From contig CAZMZC010000079.1 in assembly GCA_964570685.1 (NCBI GenBank), positions 1 to 12,761 of the forward strand: a DNA stretch of 12,761 bases, written 5' to 3'. Positions 1-5,304 of this stretch are shown here, in pieces (the stretch's first letter is position 1; every line of letters starts with the position of its first letter). Under the pieces are notes generated by a model that saw only the letters and a program-made list of their open reading frames with translations, did not search any database and had not been told where the DNA came from. This DNA comes from UBA1189 sp964570685. GTDB taxonomy: Bacteria > Bacteroidota > Bacteroidia > Bacteroidales > Bacteroidaceae. The translations under genes were made by a program, and so were the position numbers.

Positions 1-2266
1 GCGCCTGCTTCACGTATTGCGCCACCCACTCCTTCATGATGATGTAGCCGATGGGGAAGGCAACGGCCGAGGCGGCAAGGACGATGAGGCCGTACTCCTT
101 GACGAAGATGGAGAGGATGTCCGCCAGCGTGGCACCGTGAATCTTGCGCAGGGCTATCTCCTTGCGCCGCTGGGCACAGGCAAGCGTCACAATGGAGTAT
201 ACGCCAAACACGGCCACGAGGATGCAGACGGCGGTGATGATGCCGAGGATTGTCATCAGATTGGTCTCGCTCTTCAATTGCTTGTTGAAGGTGTCTTCGG
301 AGATGGTCAGTTCGTATACGACGTCGGGGAAGTCTCTCTCCATTAGTTCGTGTACGCGGCTTTCAAACTCCTTACGCTCGCTGGGTATATAGGTAATGGT
401 GATGTAGTCACTGTCATACTGACCATTGTTGGCAGCAATCCTCGGTAAGAAGATAAAATAATTAGGTTTATTAGTGATTGACAAGTAGAGGTCTTTGATT
501 ACGGCTATTATTGTAAATTCCGAGCGGGCGTTCTCTATGTTTGCAGGCCAGCTATTACGTGAATAGACAGTGTGACCTACTGCTTCTTCAAGGCCGAGCG
601 CCTTGCGTACGCTTTCGGTGATGACCATTTCGTTGGGCTGCCACTCAGCTTCGCGTGGCAGGGTACCTTCGAGTACGGTGAAACCGTGGGCTGGGTCGCC
701 GATATCCCAAATACCCAGATAGAAGAAATAACCTACATTGTAATCATCGGGCGACAATCCCATTTGGCTGCTCAGCACGTAATGGTTTTCACCTCCCAAG
801 TCCTTGGTGCGTTCTATGGTACTGGTCACCATCGGCATCTCGCGCACTCGTTTGGCTATCTCGTAGCGTTTCTCCAGCGTAGCCGCTCCTGCATTGTTGG
901 GGTCGGCATAGACGAATGGGTTGTTGGGGTCTTTCAGTGCCGATACGTGCAGCTGGGCGCGTCCCTTGATATTGAATCCCCAATCGACATTTTTAAGGAA
1001 TACAATCTGACGCAGCATCACCACTGTGCAGAAGATGAAGGTGAGGCTCACGATGAGTTGTACGAGCGAACTGACCTTGCGGAAAGTACCACCACGGCGA
1101 TTGCGTCCCGTGAGTGTACGGTTACGCACAACAGCGATCGGGACAATGCAGATTACGAGGCAGACGGCTGCAATCACCAGCATTATCAACAACGCACGGC
1201 TCATGATGTAGCCGTAGTCCATCTGGATATTGGCAAAGCGGGCGAAGGGGGCGTGGAGCCACTCGGTGCCGAGCATTCCGAATGCCATAGCAGCAAGGAG
1301 TACGATGCCTACTTCGATGAGGAACATCACCATCAATCCGCCCAAGGTAGAGCCATTGACAATGCGCAAGGCCATCTCACGTTCACGGCCACGCAGACGG
1401 ATGAGGTAAAGCACCAAGTAGTTGATGAGCGCACACGCTACCATCAGCACGCTGCAAACAAGGAATACGCGCAGGTGCTCGTAACTCAGATTTACAATCT
1501 TACCCCCCTTCTTGTGAGCTTCTTTGATTGGTATGGTAATAGTATGGATTGGTTCTCCTTGCTCCCATAGCGAATAGCGGTCAACGCGAGCCATCAATGT
1601 ATCCAGATTGGCAGTCTCGTAGATTTTTGCATATACATTGGCAAGGTCTCCTTTATGTAAATCGTAGCTTCCTGTGTGAACAATATCGAATTGGAAAATA
1701 CTATGTTCGCCATAGTCCTTAATCACTGCACCCACCTCGGCAATGAAACCGTGTGAGAAGCTAACCTTGTTGCCTATGACTTCCGTTTCGTCAGGGAAGA
1801 GGCACAGGGCAAACTCCTCGGTGAGGGCAATCTCCTTCTCATTAGTCAGGAAGTCGTAGTCACCCTCTACAAGTGGTAGACTGAATACGCGTATGAATGT
1901 ACTGTCTACCTGCAAAGCTTTTGCTTCTACGCCATTAATAATCTTTGGTCCTGTTTGTTTCTGGCAACAGGTGACGGCTTCAACTTCGGGATATTCATCG
2001 CGCAATTTTTCGTAAAGTCCTGCTCGTGCAAACAAGTGGTTGTCATACCAAGCATCACCTGTATATCCAACAAACGAAGGCTCTATAAATGCATAGATGC
2101 GCTCATAGTCCTTGTGCTGCGTATCGTAAGTATTCTCGTAGTGCATCCACAGGGCGGAGAGCGAGAGGCAGACGAAGCCGGCGGCGAGGCCGAGCACGGA
2201 GATGGTGGTTTGCGCAGGGTATTTGAGTAGGTTGCGCAGGGCTACTTTGATATAATGTATTAGCAT
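1..2266 (-). CDS. MacB/FtsX-type ABC transporter permease (3' end outside window)
   Basis: Inner-membrane permease of the MacB/FtsX superfamily, expected to work with the ATPase encoded at 2826-3503 to move a substrate, or drive an efflux complex, using ATP from the cytoplasm. Reading from the ATG at 2266 (MLIHYIKVALRNLLKYP) the frame stays open for 755 codons to base 1, so the gene is intact but cut by the window edge. Residues about 20-42 form the first membrane segment. A MacB-like extracytoplasmic region follows to about 255. A first FtsX domain (about 258-395) contains RLRGREREMALRIVNGST. Another membrane segment is near 396-422, then a second extracytoplasmic region to about 665. A second FtsX domain from about 668 carries the coupling motif QRRKEIALRKIHGAT. 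This duplicated, eight-segment layout is common in Bacteroidota. The substrate cannot be told; drug, peptide or lipid export are all possible. Confidence 0.9.
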   Translation of the reverse strand, partial: MLIHYIKVALRNLLKYPAQTTISVLGLAAGFVCLSLSALWMHYENTYDTQHKDYERIYAFIEPSFVGYTGDAWYDNHLFARAGLYEKLRDEYPEVEAVTCCQKQTGPKIINGVEAKALQVDSTFIRVFSLPLVEGDYDFLTNEKEIALTEEFALCLFPDETEVIGNKVSFSHGFIAEVGAVIKDYGEHSIFQFDIVHTGSYDLHKGDLANVYAKIYETANLDTLMARVDRYSLWEQGEPIHTITIPIKEAHKKGGKIVNLSYEHLRVFLVCSVLMVACALINYLVLYLIRLRGREREMALRIVNGSTLGGLMVMFLIEVGIVLLAAMAFGMLGTEWLHAPFARFANIQMDYGYIMSRALLIMLVIAAVCLVICIVPIAVVRNRTLTGRNRRGGTFRKVSSLVQLIVSLTFIFCTVVMLRQIVFLKNVDWGFNIKGRAQLHVSALKDPNNPFVYADPNNAGAATLEKRYEIAKRVREMPMVTSTIERTKDLGGENHYVLSSQMGLSPDDYNVGYFFYLGIWDIGDPAHGFTVLEGTLPREAEWQPNEMVITESVRKALGLEEAVGHTVYSRNSWPANIENARSEFTIIAVIKDLYLSITNKPNYFIFLPRIAANNGQYDSDYITITYIPSERKEFESRVHELMERDFPDVVYELTISEDTFNKQLKSETNLMTILGIITAVCILVAVFGVYSIVTLACAQRRKEIALRKIHGATLADILSIFVKEYGLIVLAASAVAFPIGYIIMKEWVAQYVKQA

Positions 2267-2304
2267 TGGAGTTTTTAAGTTTTAGTGGTTTTTAAGTTTG
2301 CTAA

Positions 2305-2414
2305 GCTTTGTCAAGAATTATCACAGGCTTGACAGAATTTTATCGCAGGCTCGACAAAATTTTGTCAAAGGTATGATAATTTTTTGTCATAGGCTTGATA
2401 ATTCTTATTCATTC
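2305..2414. repeat. Tandem array 1: five diverged 22-bp units
   Basis: Five consecutive 22-bp units can be laid out at 2305-2326, 2327-2348, 2349-2370, 2371-2392 and 2393-2414. Most share a start like GCTTGAYA, an A/T-rich middle (AATTnT) and an end like TCACAG or TCATAG. Unit 3 contains the perfect 14-bp palindrome GACAAAATTTTGTC (2353-2366). The period is not a multiple of three and no frame runs through it. It lies 39-148 bp upstream of the permease start. I infer a cis-regulatory or structural role; the units are too diverged to be a recent slippage product. Confidence 0.75.
2366..2373 (-). promoter_or_regulatory. Candidate -7 box for the permease, inside array 1
   Basis: On the minus strand the bases read TACCTTTG, an exact match to the Bacteroidota -7 consensus TAnnTTTG. 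Initiation would be near 2359, giving a leader of about 93 nt to the permease ATG at 2266. No TTTG-like -33 element is present at the usual 19-21 bp spacing, so this is a candidate only. The box arises from sequence peculiar to the junction of units 3 and 4 of the array. Confidence 0.45.
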
Positions 2415-2448
2415 CTTCTGTTTTTTCAGTTCGTTCTATCAAATAAGT

Positions 2449-2536
2449 TACGTATCCGTGGATATTTGATTAAATAATCGTGGATATTTCATCGCGTATC
2501 CGTGGATATTTCATCACGTATTCACGGTTACGCGAA
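2449..2536. repeat. Tandem array 2: four 22-bp units with TATCCGTGGATA dyads
   Basis: Units are at 2449-2470, 2471-2492, 2493-2514 and 2515-2536. The core CCGTGGATATTT is nearly constant in the first three, and the fourth is degenerate (ATTCACGGTTA). The dyad TATCCGTGGATA appears at 2453-2464 and 2497-2508, exactly 44 bp apart, with a half-intact copy (TAATCGTGGATA) at 2475-2486 between them. Repeating dyads every 22 bp, about two helical turns, look like protein-binding sites on one DNA face. The sequence is unrelated to array 1, yet the period is the same. Confidence 0.75.
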
Positions 2537-2651
2537 GTTTTTCCTTTCTCTTCGCGATTTATTCGTTGTATGTGATTGTTTTTTCTCATATTGCTTTTTT
2601 ATTATTTCACGCGCTCCGCAGACTTTCGCAGATTCCTTTTTCACGGAGTTT

Positions 2652-2811
2652 TTTTTATTTCTCACACAGAAAGCACAGAATTCACAGACTTTGGCGCATC
2701 GCTTCGCCCGCGCCTGCCATCCGGGATGTGTACACTCGGCGAAGCCGACACACGCAAGTGCAACGATGCGTGTTCTGTGTAAGTCTGTGAGGTCTGTGTG
2801 AGCCATAAAAA
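2652..2811. repeat. Long hairpin element, copy 1 (9-nt-period stem)
   Basis: An imperfect inverted repeat. The left arm starts with TTTTTAT (2652-2658), then CTCACACAGA, and continues with CACAGA hexamers separated by unpaired trinucleotides (9-nt period). The right arm mirrors this (TCTGTG repeats, ending TCTGTGTGAG at 2793-2802 and ATAAAAA at 2805-2811). Inside, GCATCG (2696-2701) pairs with CGATGC (2764-2769) and CTTCGCC (2702-2708) pairs with GGCGAAG (2738-2744). The tip holds CATCCGGGATG. The half-repeat TCTGTGTGAG recurs at 2815-2824 against the ATPase stop codon. It shares layout and tip with copy 2 at 3592-3709. Confidence 0.8.
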
Positions 2812-2825
2812 TCATCTGTGTGAGA

Positions 2826-3503
2826 TTAGAGTGACTCCAACTTATCTACTACCTCGCCATCGAAGAGGTTGATGGTGCGTGTGGCGTAGGAGGCGTCGCG
2901 CTGGCTGTGGGTGACCATCACTACGGTGGTGCCGCCTTCGTTGAGCTGGCGCAGGAGGCCCATCACTTCGCGTCCGTTGGTAGAGTCGAGGTTACCTGTG
3001 GGCTCGTCGGCAAGGATGAGCCGGGGGCGCGTGACTACGGCGCGGGCAATGGCTACGCGCTGTTGCTGTCCGCCGCTCAGCTGGTTGGGATAGTGGTGGG
3101 AGCGGTGGCTGATGCCCATGCGCTCCATCACCTCATTGATGCGCGGACCGCGCTCGGCGGCGGGAACGCCCATGTACAATAGAGGCAGCTCGATGTTTTC
3201 GCGCACGTTGAGCTCGTCGATGAGGTTGAAACTCTGGAACACGAACCCGATGACGCCACGGCGCAGGCGGGTGCGGTCGTCTTCGCTCAGGGCACTGACG
3301 TCGGTGCCCTGCAGGTGGTAGGTGCCCGAGGTGGGATTGTCGAGCAGGCCCAGTACATTGAGCAGCGTGGACTTGCCACAGCCCGAGGGGCCCATGATGG
3401 CGACGAACTCGCCTTCGCTCACTTGGATGTCTACTCCGCGCAGGGCGCGTGTCTCTACCTCTTCCGTACGGAAGTACTTCTGAAGATTCTCTGTCTTGAT
3501 CAT
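2826..3503 (-). CDS. ABC transporter ATP-binding protein, MacB/LolD type
   Basis: A 225-residue cytoplasmic ATPase that powers a MacB/FtsX-type permease, most likely the one starting at 2266 downstream on the same strand. All nucleotide-binding elements are present: Walker A GPSGCGKST (38-46), Q-loop Gln90 in FVFQSFNLI, signature LSGGQQQR (142-149), Walker B LILADEPTG (162-170) and switch His199 in VMVTHS. Length and the motif string FNLIDELNVRENIELPLLY fit the MacB/LolD branch rather than importer ATPases. The start at 3503 (MIKTENLQKYF) matches the family; I see no clear Shine-Dalgarno sequence. Its leader contains hairpin copy 2 and, about 285 bp upstream, a sigma-54-type promoter. An HlyD-like adaptor and TolC-like channel often accompany such genes but are not in this window. 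Confidence 0.93.
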   Translation of the reverse strand: MIKTENLQKYFRTEEVETRALRGVDIQVSEGEFVAIMGPSGCGKSTLLNVLGLLDNPTSGTYHLQGTDVSALSEDDRTRLRRGVIGFVFQSFNLIDELNVRENIELPLLYMGVPAAERGPRINEVMERMGISHRSHHYPNQLSGGQQQRVAIARAVVTRPRLILADEPTGNLDSTNGREVMGLLRQLNEGGTTVVMVTHSQRDASYATRTINLFDGEVVDKLESL

Positions 3504-3561
3504 AATTGTACTTTGTTAAACGGTTATTGATTGGTTGTTTCTCATACTATCTTTCGCTGAT

Positions 3562-3741
3562 TTTTTTGTTTCACACAAATCTTTTCTTTAACTCACGCAG
3601 AGAACACGAAGAGCGCAAAGGCGCACTCGCTGCGCCGTGCTTGCCATCCGGATGGTATATACGAGCGATAGCGATGTATACTTTGCGTTCTCTGCGACCT
3701 CTGCGTGAGACATTATTTATTCGTTTATGTGAAACAAAAAA
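3562..3741. repeat. 14-bp inverted repeat enclosing hairpin copy 2
   Basis: TTTTTTGTTTCACA at 3562-3575 is perfectly inverted as TGTGAAACAAAAAA at 3728-3741, bracketing the inner hairpin element. It could be an outer stem of the same structure or terminal repeats of a small non-autonomous element. CGCTGA occurs both at 3555-3560 and 3755-3760, but the right copy does not abut the repeat, so a target-site duplication is not supported. Confidence 0.6.
3592..3709. repeat. Long hairpin element, copy 2 (9-nt-period stem)
   Basis: The left arm (CTCACGCAGA, then hexamers CACGAA and CGCAAA every 9 nt) pairs with the right arm ending TCTGCGTGAG at 3700-3709. The outer 11 and inner 5-6 bases pair perfectly. 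The inner part carries the perfect 12-bp palindrome CCATCCGGATGG followed by TATATAC, closely matching the tip of copy 1 (CCATCCGGGATG then TGTACAC). It lies in the predicted leader of the ABC operon mRNA. Divergent arm sequence with kept pairing argues that the fold, not the sequence, is conserved. Confidence 0.8.
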
Positions 3742-3786
3742 CTTTCTTAGGCACCGCTGACAGAACGGCGTACTAAAAATATTCTC

Positions 3787-3804
3787 TACAAAAACCGTGC
3801 CAAA
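3787..3804 (-). promoter_or_regulatory. Sigma-54 (RpoN) promoter for the ABC transporter genes
   Basis: On the minus strand the sequence reads TTTGGCACGGTTTTTGTA. The -24 element TTGGCACG matches the sigma-54 consensus fully. GG at 3801-3800 is followed after exactly 10 bp by GT at 3789-3788 where GC is usual, so the -12 element TTGTA has one mismatch. Initiation is predicted near 3776, giving a leader of about 273 nt that contains hairpin copy 2. A sigma-54 activator gene starts just to the right, and twin palindromes sit at about -83 to -116, the normal place for activator binding. Confidence 0.7.
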
Positions 3805-3858
3805 GCATTAAAGCGAAGATATACAGCGAAGTAACGATTTTGAAGATTTTGGAAAAGT

Positions 3859-3892
3859 GTGCGGATTCGCACAAAAACGTGCGTTTTCGCAC
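3859..3892. promoter_or_regulatory. Twin palindromes GTGCG-N4-CGCAC: likely activator (UAS) sites
   Basis: GTGCG-GATT-CGCAC at 3859-3872 and GTGCG-TTTT-CGCAC at 3879-3892 have identical arms and centres 20 bp apart, about two helical turns. The first extends to TGTGCG...CGCACA. Paired dyads on one DNA face are typical of NtrC-family activators, which bind as dimers and then oligomerise. They lie at about -83 to -116 from the predicted sigma-54 start on the minus strand and at about -38 to -71 from the start of the activator gene itself. I infer that the adjacent regulator binds here, activating the ABC genes and possibly controlling its own expression. Confidence 0.75.
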
Positions 3893-3915
3893 ATACAGCG
3901 TATGGGAATAATGAT

Positions 3916-3923
3916 TATCTTTG
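3916..3923 (+). promoter_or_regulatory. Housekeeping -7 box for the regulator-kinase operon
   Basis: TATCTTTG matches TAnnTTTG exactly and lies 22 bp before the ATG at 3946, giving a leader of under 20 nt. No good -33 element is seen 19-21 bp upstream. The box is why the regulator start is placed at 3946 and not at the upstream in-frame ATG at 3859, which would precede the promoter. Confidence 0.65.
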
Positions 3924-3945
3924 CGGCTGGAAGTATAGAGAAGCA

Positions 3946-5304
3946 ATGAAACAAGGAACGATACTCATCGTAGATGACAATGAAGATGTGCTCTTTGCAC
4001 TGAACCTGCTGCTAAAGCCGCACTTCGCGAAAGTGAAGGTGAGCACTACGCCCGACCGCATAGCGCAGTTTATGGAAAGCGACGACCCCGACGTGATACT
4101 GCTCGATATGAACTTCAGCCGCGATGCCAGTAGCGGACAGGAGGGGATGGAGGTGCTGGCACAGATACTGGAGCGCGATGCCGAGGCGGTGGTGGTGATG
4201 ATGACGGCCTACTCGGATATGGGCAAGGCGATAGCAGCCATCAAGGCCGGTGCCACGGACTTTGTGGCCAAGCCGTGGGAAAACGAGAAGCTGATAGCTA
4301 CGCTTACCGCGGCAGCGAAGTTGCGCCAGGCCCGCCGCGAGAAGGCTTCGCTGCAGGAGCAGATGGCGCGGATGGCCGAGCGCGACGTGCCGCCCATTAT
4401 CGGGCGCTCAAAGGCGATGATGGAGGTGCTCGATATGGTGGAGGTGCTCTCGAAGACCGATGCCAACGTGCTCATACTGGGCGAGAACGGTACGGGCAAG
4501 GACCTCGTGGCACGTGCCATGCACGGATACTCGCAGCGGGCAGTCCATCCGATGGTGACGATAGACCTGGGCAGCATACCCGAACAGCTGTTTGAGAGCG
4601 AACTCTTCGGCTACGAGGCGGGTGCCTTCACCGATGCCCGCAAGCCCAAGGCTGGGCGTATAGAGGTGGCGGCAGGCGGTACGCTCTTCCTCGACGAGAT
4701 AGGCAACCTGTCGCTGCCGCTGCAGGCAAAGTTGCTCAGCGCCATCGAGAAGGGAGTGTTCACACGCATCGGCTCCACCAAAGAGCAGCGCATCGACGTA
4801 CGCTTCATCTGTGCCACCAACAGCAACCTGCACGAACGGGTGGCCGAGGGAACCTTCCGTCAAGACCTCCTCTACCGCATCAATACCGTGGAGGTGCACA
4901 TACCGCCGCTCAGGGAGCGGGGCGACGATGTGTTGCTGCTGGCCGACTACTTCGTCGACCTATATAAAAGGAAATACAAGAAGGATGTCAAGAGCATCAG
5001 CAGCGAGGCCAAAGCCAAGCTGAAGCGCTATACGTGGCCGGGCAATGTGCGCGAGTTGCAGCACGCCGTGGAGCGGGCCGTCATTCTCAGCGAGCACAGT
5101 ACGCTGGGGCCGCAGCTCTTCACGCTGCGCCCTGCACCTACGCCCCGCAAGGCCGAGCCGCGCACGCTCAACTTAGAGAAACTGGAACGCGAGGCCATAG
5201 CCGAGGCTATGCAGTCGGCCGATGGAAATGTTAGTATGGCGGCCGAGCTGCTGGGCATCACACGCTATACCCTGTACCGCAAGATGGAGAAGTACGGACT
5301 ATGA
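3946..5304 (+). CDS. NtrC-family sigma-54-dependent response regulator
   Basis: A 452-residue cytoplasmic response regulator that, when phosphorylated, should hydrolyse ATP to open sigma-54 RNA polymerase complexes. The receiver domain (about 4-120) has the acidic pair Asp10-Asp11, phospho-acceptor Asp54 (ILLDMN), Thr87 and Lys109. The AAA+ domain (about 151-385) has Walker A GENGTGKD (179-186), the sigma-54 contact loop GAFTDA (226-231; GAFTGA in proteobacteria), Walker B TLFLDE (246-251) and the arginine-rich FRQDLLYRIN / PPLRER segment. A Fis-type helix-turn-helix closes the protein (about 427-452, NVSMAAELLGITRYTLYRKM). The gene overlaps the kinase start by ATGA, so the pair is translationally coupled. 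It diverges from the ABC genes, whose promoter is of the sigma-54 type; these are its probable targets. Confidence 0.95.
   Translation: MKQGTILIVDDNEDVLFALNLLLKPHFAKVKVSTTPDRIAQFMESDDPDVILLDMNFSRDASSGQEGMEVLAQILERDAEAVVVMMTAYSDMGKAIAAIKAGATDFVAKPWENEKLIATLTAAAKLRQARREKASLQEQMARMAERDVPPIIGRSKAMMEVLDMVEVLSKTDANVLILGENGTGKDLVARAMHGYSQRAVHPMVTIDLGSIPEQLFESELFGYEAGAFTDARKPKAGRIEVAAGGTLFLDEIGNLSLPLQAKLLSAIEKGVFTRIGSTKEQRIDVRFICATNSNLHERVAEGTFRQDLLYRINTVEVHIPPLRERGDDVLLLADYFVDLYKRKYKKDVKSISSEAKAKLKRYTWPGNVRELQHAVERAVILSEHSTLGPQLFTLRPAPTPRKAEPRTLNLEKLEREAIAEAMQSADGNVSMAAELLGITRYTLYRKMEKYGL

Larger units (their letters stand above)
2267..2825. other. 559-bp non-coding gap between the two ABC transporter genes
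   Basis: No credible gene lies here. From the permease side it holds an A/T-rich leader (2267-2304), a 22-bp-period array (2305-2414), a 34-bp spacer, a second and unrelated 22-bp-period array (2449-2536), a small hairpin (CGCGAAG 2531-2537 with CTTCGCG 2550-2556), a degenerate half-element (CTCCG at 2614-2618 with CGGAG at 2644-2648) and a long hairpin element (2652-2811). Short open frames over the hairpin on both strands follow its symmetry and have no recognisable protein features. Such a gap between two subunits of one transporter suggests separate control of the permease. Confidence 0.8.

Noticed and set aside
572..1570. 332-codon plus-strand frame
   Set aside because: Antisense to the permease, whose frame is open for 755 codons with clear FtsX motifs; the plus-strand product is His/Gln-rich with no domain character.
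1..2266. Possible frameshift or pseudogene in the permease, because no complete frame is bounded by a stop here
   Set aside because: Reading by hand from 2266 to 1 gives one uninterrupted frame; it lacks a stop only because the window ends.
2302..2536. CRISPR-like array
   Set aside because: The 22-bp units are contiguous and diverged, with no separate unique spacers and no cas genes nearby.
2531..2556. CGCGAAG/CTTCGCG hairpin as a terminator of the ATPase transcript
   Set aside because: Stem of only 7 bp, with T-run in the loop and not after the stem; too weak to call.
2528..2815. Open frames of 60-100 codons on both strands over the hairpin region (for example 95 codons on the minus strand)
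   Set aside because: They coincide with inverted-repeat sequence, are Lys/Cys/Arg-rich without domain features, and overlap each other in opposite directions; best explained as by-products of the structured repeat.
3506..3760. 84-codon plus-strand frame between the ATPase and the regulator
   Set aside because: Runs through hairpin copy 2 and the divergent promoter region; no recognisable protein features.
3787..3804. Reading this site as a Bacteroidota housekeeping promoter
   Set aside because: No TAnnTTTG box is present; the match is to TTGGCACG with a 10-bp GG-GT spacing, which is the sigma-54 pattern.
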